Shown here one piece after another: positions 56,060 through 64,000 of a stretch of DNA of 64,000 nucleotides (position 1 is its first letter; each line of letters opens with the position of its first letter). Under the pieces are notes generated by a model, which saw nothing but the letters and a program-made list of their open reading frames with translations, ran no database searches and had not been told where the DNA came from. The stretch covers positions 1-64,000 of the forward strand of contig NZ_JAHKRN010000024.1 of the NCBI RefSeq assembly GCF_019396385.1. The letters are read 5' to 3'. Made by a program: the position numbers and the translations under genes. Source of the DNA: Nonomuraea harbinensis. GTDB lineage: Bacteria > Actinomycetota > Actinomycetes > Streptosporangiales > Streptosporangiaceae.

Positions 56060-58879
56060 GTGCGGTTCGCAATCTTGGGCCGGCTCCAGGTCGAGTGCGG
56101 GGACGAGTCGGTCGAGATCACGCGTACCAGGCGATCGCTGCTGGTGACACTGTTGCTGGCCGGCTCCGACGGGATCGTCGCTGAGACGCTGATGCAGGCG
56201 GTCTGGGGTGATACTCACGGCCGAGAGAACTCACTGAAAACCGCCATGTCGCAGCTTCGTCAACTGCTCCCGGGGCGCATTCCGTCCGCACGCAACCATG
56301 GGTACCGCATCGTGCTGCGCCCGGAAGACAGTTTCGACCTGACGGAATTCCGGCGGCTGGTCGAGGAGGGCCGAGTCCAGATATCAACTGGTGATCAACA
56401 TGCCGCAGTCGCCTCATTACGAAGGGCATTGGATTTATGGGGCGATCCTCCCTTAGTCGACGTACCTGAGGACCCCCTCCGATTGGCGACCTGGCGGCAA
56501 GAACTGCTGTGGGAGCGCAAGGTCGCGCAGCAGGATCTCCTGAAGGCCCGATTGAACACGGGCGAGCACCATCAGCTCCTCGGCGACCTCCGCCGGGAGC
56601 TGGCTGAGGACCAGCTGTCGGAGATGCTCAACGCGTTGCTGATGACCGCCCTGTACCGGGCGGGATACCGGGTGGAGGCGCTACGGCACTACGACGGCCT
56701 CGTGACACTGCTGGCGCAGGAGACCGGCGCGGACCCAGGGGCCAGGCTGCGCCGGCTGCGTGACGAGATCGCCAACGACGCCCTCGATCTCCGGACTCTG
56801 GACGAAGACGAGCAAGTTACCCCCGTCACCACATGGGGAGCCGGAGGACTGCCTCCGGCGCAGCTGCCACCGGCGGTGAGCGACTTCACCGGTCGCGCGG
56901 CGGAAATGGAAGAACTGGCGCGATACCTGCGCACCGCCGGACAGACCGGTCGCGTGCCCATCGCCTCCATCAGCGGCCCTCCAGGGGTGGGCAAGTCAGC
57001 CCTGGCCCATCAGGTCGCGCACCTGCTGCGGCCGCACTTCCCGGACGGCCAGGTGTACGTGCATCTCGCCGGCATGTCCGACCAGCCGCGGGAGACCACC
57101 GATGTGCTGGGGGAGGTGCTGGCCGCGCTGGGGGTCGAACTCGGCCACGTGCCCGCCACCGTCCCCGGTCGCACCGCGCTCTACCGCTCGGTGCTGGCCG
57201 GCCGCCAGGTTTTGGTGGTGCTCGACGACGTGTCCGGCATGCACCAAGTGGATCCGCTGCTGCCCGGTACGCCGGGATGCGCGGTGATGGTGACCAGCCG
57301 CGCGCAGCTGGTCGGCGGAGCCGGGATGCGGATGGTGCGGCTGGAACCCTTGTCACCGGAGGAGTCGCTGAGCCTGTTGGGCGAGATCATCGGCGCCAAG
57401 CGCATTCACTCCGACGCAGGCGCCGCCGCCGACATCGTCGACGCCTGCGGCGGGCTCCCGCTAGCCGTGCGGATCGCCGGCGCTCGGTTATCCGGACAGC
57501 CGAATTGGCCGCTGGCGACGTTCGTCACTCGGCTGCACAAGCGGCTGCTGAGCATGCTGCAGGCCGACGGCATGGCGGTCGAGGCCGGCATCGCCGACAG
57601 CTACGAGTCTTTGCCGGATCCCGAAGCGCGGGTCTTCCGCTTGGCGTCGCTGCTGAGGCCGGGCGGGTTCGCCGGCTGGGAGGTGGCCATGCTGGGAGGC
57701 GGGGACGTCGACGCCGTCGAGGAAGTCCTGGAGCGCTTGAGCCGCCGCAGCCTCCTGTCCATGGTCGGGGTGGATTCGCTGGGCCAGCCGCGCTATCGAC
57801 AGCATGACCTGCTGCGCGTCTTCGCCGCCGCGCGCCTGGCCGAGCAGCCCAACGAGCGCGACCGGGCCATCCACCGGCTGATGCTGGGCTGGCTGGAGCT
57901 CGCCAGCCTGGCCGACGAGCAGATCGCCCGGGAACCGCATGACCCACCTGTCATGGTGCTGGGGATGGTCATGTTCGCGCCGTCAGATGTCCGCCAGTCG
58001 ATCGTGGACGACGCCGACGGTTGGCTGGCGACCGAGGTGGCCAATCTCTTGTACGTGGTCCGTATCGCTTGCGAGCACGGGCAGCAGCGCCTGGCGATGG
58101 GGCTGGGGTTGCGCGTGACGTCCTACCTGTATCGCGAGAGCCGCCATCGCGAAGCCGCGGACATGTGGCGGCTCCTGCTGCAGAGTTTCTCACCCACAGA
58201 CGTGCGCTTGACCGCGGAGGTGCGCCATCGTCTGGCCGCGTTGATCATGCAGGGTCCGGGCGGGGCACAGCGGGCCTCACCGCTGCTGGATGACTGTGTG
58301 CAAGCGCGGGAGAGCAGCGGAGACCTTTTTGGGTTGGCGCGTTCGCTGGCGTTGCGAGCAGTGTGCCGCCGCCAGCTCTCAAGTGGCCCGGATCACTCCG
58401 ATCTGCTGAGCGCGGCCGAGGCGGACGCCGGCCGAGGGTTGCGCATCGCCCGCGACATCGCCAACCCTCACGCCGAGCTGGTCTGCCTGAGAGCGATGGC
58501 CACCGTGCTCTGCGCCCGCGGCGACCATGAACGGGCGCTCGCCTTGGGCCGTGAGGCGGTGGTCGTGGCGGAGCAACTCGCCGAGCGACCGCAGGATCGG
58601 TCCTACCTGCGGTTGGCACTGCAGACACTGGCCATGCTCATGCTCAACGCTGGGCGCGCGGAGCCCGCGTTGCGGTTGAGTGAGCAGACGCGCGAGCTGA
58701 GCGCGGAGCTACTACACCGAGCCGGGCAGGCGCGCGCGCAGGAACTGGCCGGTGACGCGCTCGCCGCGCTGGGCCGCCGTCAGGAGGCCGACGAGCGATA
58801 CAAGGACGCGGCCGCGGTGTTCGAGGCGGACGGGGGAATGGAGGACGCCAAGCGCTGCCGGGCCAAGCTGGCCGAATAG
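56060..58879 (+). CDS. SARP-family (AfsR-like) transcriptional regulator
   Basis: 939 residues; GTG with GGGGGG upstream is chosen over upstream ATG frames because it begins at the conserved RFAILGRLQVECG. Residues 1-95 are an OmpR-type winged helix (VEITRTRRSLLVTLLLAG, SLKTAMSQLRQLLPG). Residues ~95-240 are the bacterial transcriptional activation domain. An NB-ARC ATPase spans ~270-560 (ISGPPGVGKSALAHQ, P-loop; QVLVVLDDV; VMVTSRAQL; CGGLPLAVRIAG). The C-terminal ~350 residues are helical TPR-type repeats (HERALALGREAVVVAEQLAE, RRQEADERYKDAAAVFEADGG). Such proteins activate secondary-metabolism or other operons. No biosynthetic cluster is seen within the window, so its target may be the right-hand cassette or lie outside. 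Confidence 0.9.
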   Translation: MRFAILGRLQVECGDESVEITRTRRSLLVTLLLAGSDGIVAETLMQAVWGDTHGRENSLKTAMSQLRQLLPGRIPSARNHGYRIVLRPEDSFDLTEFRRLVEEGRVQISTGDQHAAVASLRRALDLWGDPPLVDVPEDPLRLATWRQELLWERKVAQQDLLKARLNTGEHHQLLGDLRRELAEDQLSEMLNALLMTALYRAGYRVEALRHYDGLVTLLAQETGADPGARLRRLRDEIANDALDLRTLDEDEQVTPVTTWGAGGLPPAQLPPAVSDFTGRAAEMEELARYLRTAGQTGRVPIASISGPPGVGKSALAHQVAHLLRPHFPDGQVYVHLAGMSDQPRETTDVLGEVLAALGVELGHVPATVPGRTALYRSVLAGRQVLVVLDDVSGMHQVDPLLPGTPGCAVMVTSRAQLVGGAGMRMVRLEPLSPEESLSLLGEIIGAKRIHSDAGAAADIVDACGGLPLAVRIAGARLSGQPNWPLATFVTRLHKRLLSMLQADGMAVEAGIADSYESLPDPEARVFRLASLLRPGGFAGWEVAMLGGGDVDAVEEVLERLSRRSLLSMVGVDSLGQPRYRQHDLLRVFAAARLAEQPNERDRAIHRLMLGWLELASLADEQIAREPHDPPVMVLGMVMFAPSDVRQSIVDDADGWLATEVANLLYVVRIACEHGQQRLAMGLGLRVTSYLYRESRHREAADMWRLLLQSFSPTDVRLTAEVRHRLAALIMQGPGGAQRASPLLDDCVQARESSGDLFGLARSLALRAVCRRQLSSGPDHSDLLSAAEADAGRGLRIARDIANPHAELVCLRAMATVLCARGDHERALALGREAVVVAEQLAERPQDRSYLRLALQTLAMLMLNAGRAEPALRLSEQTRELSAELLHRAGQARAQELAGDALAALGRRQEADERYKDAAAVFEADGGMEDAKRCRAKLAE

Positions 58880-59197
58880 CGCCGCGACGCAGCATCCGTG
58901 ATTAGCCCGGGTCAGGGACCGGATGGCGGGCTCGTCCCGGCAGGCTGACTGTGCGCCGCCTTGGCGCGGCGCCGCAAACCGGGTTCTCGCCAAGGCTCGT
59001 GCCCGCCACGGCAGAGATCTTTTGCTGGCGCAAAACATCTTGCCGCGGCAGGCACCACCCGATTTGCGCGCCTCGCCCACGGCGGCGCTTGGTCTGCCTT
59101 GCCGGGACGGGCTCCACCACACGGCCAGCTCTAGCCCCGGCAGCCGATCAAGTCCGCCGCGCGCCCACGTAGCGCCGGCCGAGGAAGGGCCTCGCAC
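58880..59197. other. Intergenic region with a GC hairpin after the SARP gene
   Basis: 318 bases without a gene. GCGCCGC (58953-58959) and GCGGCGC (58966-58972) form a 7-bp stem with a 6-base loop 74 bases past the SARP stop, a possible terminator. GAGGAAGGG at 59180-59188 serves as the ribosome-binding site of the next gene. Confidence 0.4.
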
Positions 59198-59629
59198 ATG
59201 GACATCCAGGTCAGCATCACCGGCAGGATTGCTTTCCCGCCCCGCTTCTTCCCCGCCAAAGGCGACTCGCCCGCCATGTGGTCGGCCAGGCTGGAGGTTA
59301 ACGGGCCGCCGACGCCCGGCCGCGACGGCCCTCCCTACGTGCCGACCCGAGCGGTCGAGGTGGTCACCTACGGGGCCGCGGCCATCCGCGCCGGCGAGTC
59401 CTACCGCATGGGCCACCTGTTGGTGGTCCAGGGATGTGACATGGTCGCCCGGAGCTTCGAGTCCAAGGACCGCGCCGGTCGCGCGACCGTACGCAGCGTC
59501 GTGAAGATCACCGCCACCGCGATCGGGCTGTGCTCGCGCTACAGCATGGTCAGCGAAAGCACCCGTCCTTCGCAGCCCAGCGCCGCCTCCCCGCGGATGG
59601 TGCAGGGAGCCTCCGCCGCCGTGGCCTGA
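59198..59629 (+). CDS. SSB-like OB-fold protein
   Basis: 143 residues. The N-terminal ~115 residues follow the strand pattern of single-stranded DNA-binding proteins: DIQVSITGRIAFPPRFFPAK, MWSARLEVN, VEVVTYGAAAIRAGESYRMG, HLLVVQGCDMVARSFE and VKITATAIGLCSRY. In SSB the equivalent strands read GRLT-DPE-x-R-x-F-x-V and G-x-x-V-x-V-x-G-x-L. The C-terminal tail is Ser/Ala-rich and lacks the acidic DDDIPF tip of housekeeping SSB, as in plasmid or element copies. It stands upstream of the ParB-like gene. Confidence 0.7.
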   Translation: MDIQVSITGRIAFPPRFFPAKGDSPAMWSARLEVNGPPTPGRDGPPYVPTRAVEVVTYGAAAIRAGESYRMGHLLVVQGCDMVARSFESKDRAGRATVRSVVKITATAIGLCSRYSMVSESTRPSQPSAASPRMVQGASAAVA

Positions 59630-59783
59630 GTCCCCCGAGCCGAAGAGGCGCCGGCGACCCTCCCGTCGGCGTCTCTTCGTTCCTCCCGCCGCCCGCCCTG
59701 CCGGGTCCTCCGCGCTCTCGCCAGCGCAGATGGGCGGGCGGCGGGAACCCTCCTCCACTTCATCCGATAGGAGTCACTGCTCC

Positions 59784-61535
59784 ATGTCCATCACCACCGA
59801 AGCCCCCGAGCCATCAGGCTCCGCTCCCGAGGCCGTCGAAACCGCCCCGCCGGTGGACGTCGAACCGGGCGCCGACCTGGAACTGCCCGAGGACTTCCGC
59901 CTGGCGCGGATCCCGGTGAGTCATCTCGGCCACTTTCCCGACAACGTGCGGGAGGAGTACCACATCACCCAGGAGTTCTGCGCCTCGCTCAAGGCTCAGC
60001 TGCAGGTCCCGCTCACGGTCATCCCCATTCCGGCCGACTACCAGCGCGGCGAAGGAGAACAAGAGCACCGCTGGTGGGTGGTGAAAGGCAACCGCCGCCT
60101 GGAAGGTGCCATCACGATCAACCTGCCGAAGCTGCTCTGCCTGATCGACCTGACCAAGGCCGAGGACAAGGCGAGCCTGTTCGTCGACCAGGTCGTGGAG
60201 AACGACGACGACTTCCGCATCGGCCTCACCCCCTTCGAGCAGTCCCGCGCCCTGTTCATGGCCCACCAATTGGGCGCCACCCGGACCGAGATCCGCAAGC
60301 GGACCGGCCGCACCCGTGAGGAGATCGCCCAGGCGATCGCCGCGGGCAAGCTGTCGGAACCGACCCGCCGCACCGCCCGAGCCATGGAGTACGCCTGGAC
60401 GCTGGACGAGCTCGCGCTGCTGGACGAGTTCGACGGCGACCAGGAGGCCCTGGCCCAGATCGATACGTACATCTCCAGCTGGGGGCACACAGGCCGGCAC
60501 GCCATCGAGCGGGTGCGCCGGGAGCGCCAGGAGGCGGCCGCGCACGCCCAGGCGCTGGCCGATCTCGCCGCTGCCGGCATTCCGGTGACTGAGGACGAAC
60601 CGGCCGGTGCCGTCCGGCTCAGCCGACTCGTCAGCGGGGTGGAGGGTTTCGACCCTGAGCAGCACACCGACTGCCCGGGCCGCGGGGCGTTCTTCTACAC
60701 CTTGCGCCCGGAACAGCCGGAGCTGTACTGCAGCACCCCCGAGCGGCATGGCTACACCCCGCCGCTGACCATCACGCTTCCGCGGCCAGCCAAGGCCGAG
60801 GATGACGGCCCGTCCCGCAAGGTCGTCGTACAGGGCAACCGGGCCTGGATGGCGGCCGCGACGGTTCGCCAGGAGTGGCTGGCCACGTTCTTCGCTCGTA
60901 AGAGCGCGCCCAAGCCGGTCGCGAGGTTCGTCACCCGGATACTCAACGACATGCCGGCGCCGGTGCGCGACAAGCTCGGCTCAGCTCCCTTGTCGAAGCT
61001 GTACGGCAAGCTCGGTGGGCCCGCGGACCTGGAGGCGGCGCTGGCCACCGCGGCTCCTGGCCGGTTGGCCATGCTGCAACTGTTGCCGATCGCGGTGGCG
61101 TGGGAGTACCAGATGAGCGAGGCTTCCGCCGAGTGCAAGAACACCTGGCGCGAGGGTCGCTACAGCCCATGCTCGACCGCTGACGCCGCCGCCTGGCTGC
61201 GGTTCCTGGTCAACGAGCTGGGGCCGGAGCTGGGGGAGAAGGCTTACGCGCCGGCGCCCGTCGAGCAGGCCCTGATCGACGGCACCCCCTACCTCGGCGA
61301 CACGCCCGTCGCCATGGAGCCGGTCACTGCAGGCCGGGAAGGCGACGATCCTGCGGACTCAGCCGTGGACCAGGACGTGTCCGCCGTCGCGGACGATGGG
61401 CCCTCACCCGAGCACGGCGTCACCATCACCGACGTCCCGGAGCACGACGAGGCCTCCCACCTTGAACTTCCGGATCCGGAGGCGGCCGATGGCGCGGATG
61501 ACGTCATCGCCGACGACGGTCTCCAGGCGGCCTGA
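59784..61535 (+). CDS. ParB-like nuclease/partition-domain protein
   Basis: 583 residues; ATG after ATAGGAG. Residues ~35-140 form a ParB N-terminal-like domain (RIPVSHLGHFPDNVREEYHI, and the VVKGNRRLEGAI box that replaces the usual GERRxRA). Residues ~145-220 hold the helix-turn-helix region (GLTPFEQSRALFMAHQLGA, RTEIRKRTGRTREEIAQAIA). The remainder (~250-540) is a long family-specific part, followed by a strongly acidic C-terminal tail (DDPADSAVDQDVSAVADDG). Proteins of this build occur on actinobacterial plasmids and integrative elements. It heads a set of co-directional genes (180-aa protein, DUF932, 156-aa protein). Confidence 0.8.
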   Translation: MSITTEAPEPSGSAPEAVETAPPVDVEPGADLELPEDFRLARIPVSHLGHFPDNVREEYHITQEFCASLKAQLQVPLTVIPIPADYQRGEGEQEHRWWVVKGNRRLEGAITINLPKLLCLIDLTKAEDKASLFVDQVVENDDDFRIGLTPFEQSRALFMAHQLGATRTEIRKRTGRTREEIAQAIAAGKLSEPTRRTARAMEYAWTLDELALLDEFDGDQEALAQIDTYISSWGHTGRHAIERVRRERQEAAAHAQALADLAAAGIPVTEDEPAGAVRLSRLVSGVEGFDPEQHTDCPGRGAFFYTLRPEQPELYCSTPERHGYTPPLTITLPRPAKAEDDGPSRKVVVQGNRAWMAAATVRQEWLATFFARKSAPKPVARFVTRILNDMPAPVRDKLGSAPLSKLYGKLGGPADLEAALATAAPGRLAMLQLLPIAVAWEYQMSEASAECKNTWREGRYSPCSTADAAAWLRFLVNELGPELGEKAYAPAPVEQALIDGTPYLGDTPVAMEPVTAGREGDDPADSAVDQDVSAVADDGPSPEHGVTITDVPEHDEASHLELPDPEAADGADDVIADDGLQAA

Positions 61536-61641
61536 CAACGAGCGTTGCTCTGACTGCCCCATTCCAACCGAGTTTCGGCCTTCCCGCCAAGGAGGCGAAA
61601 GGACCTGGCATGACCTGTACCGACACGGAGGTCCGGTGACC

Positions 61642-62184
61642 ATGGCCAACCGTGGATTCGTCGGCTTCGTGGCCGACAAGACCGAGAAGATCGCCTACAA
61701 CCACTACGACTCCGACCCGACTGGAGTGGGCCTGATCGTGCTGGCATGGCTGCGCACCGCCGCCGAGGCGCCGGACGTGCTACGCGGGCGCGTCGTCGCG
61801 CTGCGGGTGGTCACCTCCGGCCGGCCCACTGCAGGCGATATCGAGCGGTACGGCCAGTACGCCGACCCGTACGTTTCGTCCCATGTGATCACCTGGGTGG
61901 AACTGCTCTGGAAGACCCAGGGCGACCCCGAGGCGATGCTGCGAGCAGGCGTCATCGACGACGCCTCCTCCTACCCCGTGGACTACTCCGAGTGCGAGTG
62001 GGGCTACATCGTCGACCTCGACACCGGAGTCTTCGAGGTGTACCGGGGCCGGCAGGCCGCCCCGCACAACCGCGGCCGCTTCGCCACCCGGCCGCACCCC
62101 GACGATCACTATCCGGCGGCCCTGGTCACGGGGTGGCGGTTCGACCAGTTGCCGAGCGACGAGGAGTTCCTCACCGCCCTATAA
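61642..62184 (+). CDS. Uncharacterised element-associated protein
   Basis: 180 residues; ATG with CGGAGG upstream. Segments NRGFVGFVADKTEKIAYNHY, LIVLAWLRTAAEAPD, VLRGRVVALRVVTSGRPTA, ECEWGYIVDLDTGVFEVYRG and WRFDQLPSDEEF suggest a compact alpha/beta protein. The GYIVDLDTGVFEVYRG strand pair resembles viral/plasmid proteins that handle clients' display values in no known way, so no function is proposed. It sits between the ParB-like and DUF932 genes on the same strand and is probably co-transcribed. Confidence 0.6.
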   Translation: MANRGFVGFVADKTEKIAYNHYDSDPTGVGLIVLAWLRTAAEAPDVLRGRVVALRVVTSGRPTAGDIERYGQYADPYVSSHVITWVELLWKTQGDPEAMLRAGVIDDASSYPVDYSECEWGYIVDLDTGVFEVYRGRQAAPHNRGRFATRPHPDDHYPAALVTGWRFDQLPSDEEFLTAL

Positions 62185-62274
62185 ATCCCGCACCACCTCA
62201 TCTGGTCCCGGCCACCCGTTCAGGCGGCCGGGACCTTCCCCTTTCCACCCACCTCCACGAATGGGGCGACCCCT

Positions 62275-63408
62275 GTGAGTTCCGCATCCGCACCCACGCT
62301 GACCACCCGCAACGCGAACCTGGAAGACCTCGTCGACCTGCTGCGCCATCAGCAGGCGCACAAGGTCGACGTCGTGGCACACAGCCACCAGATCCGCGCC
62401 GAAGGCACCCGCCTGCGCATCAGCACGGCGCCGTTGCTGTCGGAGCGCGGCGTCACCACCACCGCCGGGCTCTACACGCCGACCGGGGTGTGCGACCAGG
62501 GCCTCGCAAGCAAACTCGGAATCCCGCTGCCGTACCTGCGCCGCCTGCGCGAGCACAAGCCCGACCTGTACGACGCGAACATCAACGGCTGGCTGGCCGA
62601 CGCCGACCGGCGCTTCCTCGTACGCGGACTGCACGCAGGCGGCGAGCACGGCATCGCGCGGGCCTTCCTGTCCGACAGCTACCGCATCATCGACAACCTC
62701 GACGTCCTGCTGGCGGCCCTGGACGGGGTACGCCAGAGCGGCGTGCAGGTCCAGATCGACGGCTGCGACCTGACCGAACGGCGCATGTACGTCCGCGTGG
62801 TCTGCGAGCAGGTCCGAGCCCTCGCCCCGGACCTGCTGCGCGACTACCGAAGCCCGTTCACCGGCGAGCGCGGCGCCGACAACCCGGTCGTGTTCGCCGG
62901 GTTCGTGATCACCAACAGCGAGGTCGGCGAGGGAGCGTTCACCATCGTGCCGCGCCTCGTGGTCCAGGTCTGCCGCAACGGCATGACGATCAACGCCGAC
63001 GCCGCCCGGCACGTCCACCTCGGCGGCCGGATGGACGAGGGCGTGGTGCGCTGGAGCGCCGACACCCAGGACAAGAACCTGGCCCTGATCACCGCCCAGA
63101 CCCGGGACGCGATCACCACCTTCCTCGACCTCGACTACGTGCGCGCCAAGCTCGACCAGCTGGCCCGGCTGTCCGGCGCCCGCGTCGCCGACCCCGCCGC
63201 GACGATCGAGCTGGTGGCCAAGAAGCTCTCCTACAGCGAGGAGCAGCAGCGGCAGATCCTGTCCCACTTCATCCAGGGCGGCGACACCAGCGCCGGCGGC
63301 GTCATGCACGCCGTCACTAGCGTCGCCCGGACCCTACCGGACGCCGACGCGGCACATGAGATGGAGGGGCACGCGGTGCGCGTGCTGCACCTGGCCGCGG
63401 GCGTCTGA
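62275..63408 (+). CDS. DUF932 phage/plasmid-like protein
   Basis: 377 residues; GTG start with GAATGGGGCG upstream. Typical DUF932 landmarks are present: LLSERGVTTTAGLYTPTGVC, ASKLGIPLPYLRRLRE, RFLVRGL, ARAFLSDSYRIIDNLDVL, VFAGFVITNSEVGEGAFTIV and VVQVCRNGMTINADAARHVHLG. The family is found on phages and plasmids; its function is unknown, although replication or recombination roles have been suggested. Follows the 180-aa protein by 90 bases. Confidence 0.85.
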   Translation: MSSASAPTLTTRNANLEDLVDLLRHQQAHKVDVVAHSHQIRAEGTRLRISTAPLLSERGVTTTAGLYTPTGVCDQGLASKLGIPLPYLRRLREHKPDLYDANINGWLADADRRFLVRGLHAGGEHGIARAFLSDSYRIIDNLDVLLAALDGVRQSGVQVQIDGCDLTERRMYVRVVCEQVRALAPDLLRDYRSPFTGERGADNPVVFAGFVITNSEVGEGAFTIVPRLVVQVCRNGMTINADAARHVHLGGRMDEGVVRWSADTQDKNLALITAQTRDAITTFLDLDYVRAKLDQLARLSGARVADPAATIELVAKKLSYSEEQQRQILSHFIQGGDTSAGGVMHAVTSVARTLPDADAAHEMEGHAVRVLHLAAGV

Positions 63409-63509
63409 ACTCCCCTTTGTCTCCGCGGCCTCCGGTCCGTCTTCCCTCTCCGGGACCGGGGGCCGCGGTTCTCCTTTCTTCCGTACTCCTCCTGATTGGA
63501 GGCCATCTG

Positions 63510-63980
63510 ATGTGTCTGTCTGATCTGCCAGGCCCGCGCCCTTTGCCAGTGCCGCGCGCCCAGGCGCTCATCTCCGACGCCCAAGCGATCGAGGACATCT
63601 ACCGCACGCTGCTGGCCGCCTACGGCAACTGGGGACCGGACACCCTCGCCGCCATCAGCGCCATCATCGCCGCGACCGGCCGCAGCATCGTCGACGTCGA
63701 AGCCATCACCACCGACATGATCGAGGACGCGGTCACCGGCTGGCCGATCGCCCGCATCCAGGCCAACCAGATCACCGGCTACGTCCGCCAGACCCTGGAC
63801 GGCGGCATTTTGGTCGAGCTCTACACCCGCGACCAGCGCGCCGACCGTCAGCTGCGCGTCACCGTCGACGGGCAACTCCTGTACGGACCCGCGCTGACTC
63901 AGGCCTGCGACGCCGACAGTTCGACCACGACCTCCACCACGGCCGCGCAGGCGGGGGAGGAGACGGGGCGAGAGCGATGA
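63510..63980 (+). CDS. Uncharacterised element-associated protein
   Basis: 156 residues; ATG with TTGGAGG upstream. A helical N-terminal part (LISDAQAIEDIYRTLLAAYG, TLAAISAIIAATGRSIVD, VEAITTDMIEDAVTG) is followed by strands (GILVELYTRDQRADRQLRVTV) and a Thr/Ser-rich tail (DADSSTTTSTTAAQAGEETG). No family is recognised. Its stop overlaps the next start as ATGA, so the cassette continues past the right edge. Confidence 0.6.
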   Translation: MCLSDLPGPRPLPVPRAQALISDAQAIEDIYRTLLAAYGNWGPDTLAAISAIIAATGRSIVDVEAITTDMIEDAVTGWPIARIQANQITGYVRQTLDGGILVELYTRDQRADRQLRVTVDGQLLYGPALTQACDADSSTTTSTTAAQAGEETGRER

Positions 63981-64000
63981 GCGCTGATGCCCCGATGCGC
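63977..64000 (+). CDS. Start of the next element gene (cut by window edge)
   Basis: ATG within the ATGA overlap with the preceding stop. Only MSADAPMR is visible, so no function can be assigned. Confidence 0.5.

Noticed and set aside
1..64000. CRISPR arrays, rRNA genes, riboswitches
   Set aside because: No regularly spaced repeats, rRNA-like stretches or recognisable riboswitch cores were seen by reading.

Overview
The window is very GC-rich DNA from a filamentous actinomycete. Frequent GTG/TTG starts, eukaryotic-type Ser/Thr kinases, a SARP regulator, ROK repressors and many secreted carbohydrate-active enzymes fit a soil Streptosporangiales- or Streptomyces-like genome. The genus cannot be fixed from the sequence alone.

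Layout. 1-3.7 kb: a cut-off sensor kinase, a secreted DNRLRE/glycosidase protein, a stretch of minus-strand gene wreckage and a YCII-like protein. 3.7-6.4 kb: a minus-strand operon of SDR oxidoreductase, GyrI-like ligand-binding protein, a decayed MFS pump and an AlkD-like protein. 6.6-9.1 kb: a response regulator and a double-length sensor kinase arranged tail to tail; the kinase frame has lost its stop and stays open through the regulator gene. 9.4-11.9 kb: a WYL regulator divergent from a DHA2-type MFS pump.

12.2-34.8 kb is one glycan-utilisation locus. It holds a ROK repressor and a divergent ABC operon (ATPase, two permeases, lipoprotein binding protein, TIM-barrel epimerase), closed by a 21-bp bidirectional terminator that covers the stop codons of the operon and of a second ROK gene. 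A secreted GH29 alpha-L-fucosidase faces a run of four secreted proteins: GH31 (motif suggesting alpha-N-acetylgalactosaminidase), GH95 fucosidase, a ThuA/sugar-dehydrogenase giant, and GH20 beta-hexosaminidase. All four carry C-terminal ricin-type lectin modules. The enzyme set looks built to strip fucose, GalNAc and GlcNAc from complex glycans, with import and isomerisation of a released sugar.

35-49.5 kb is flanked by two same-direction integrase 3' ends, each next to the 3' half of a tRNA gene. It contains a DnaQ-TerB-BRCT protein whose end meets a truncated ISAs1-type transposase, a giant SGNH esterase/lysozyme-like protein, a subtilisin-like protease, two small secreted proteins and a two-component system. 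An IS630-type fragment abuts the right integrase fragment.

50-64 kb is accessory. It has two tandem membrane Ser/Thr kinases sharing a 427-bp identical tract, a two-gene TIR-like (ThsB/DUF1863-type) + HIT/three-TM operon that is the best candidate for an undescribed immune or signalling system, a SARP regulator with 11-bp-spaced direct repeats upstream, and an SSB-like/ParB-like/DUF932 cassette typical of integrated plasmids or conjugative elements, which runs off the right edge.
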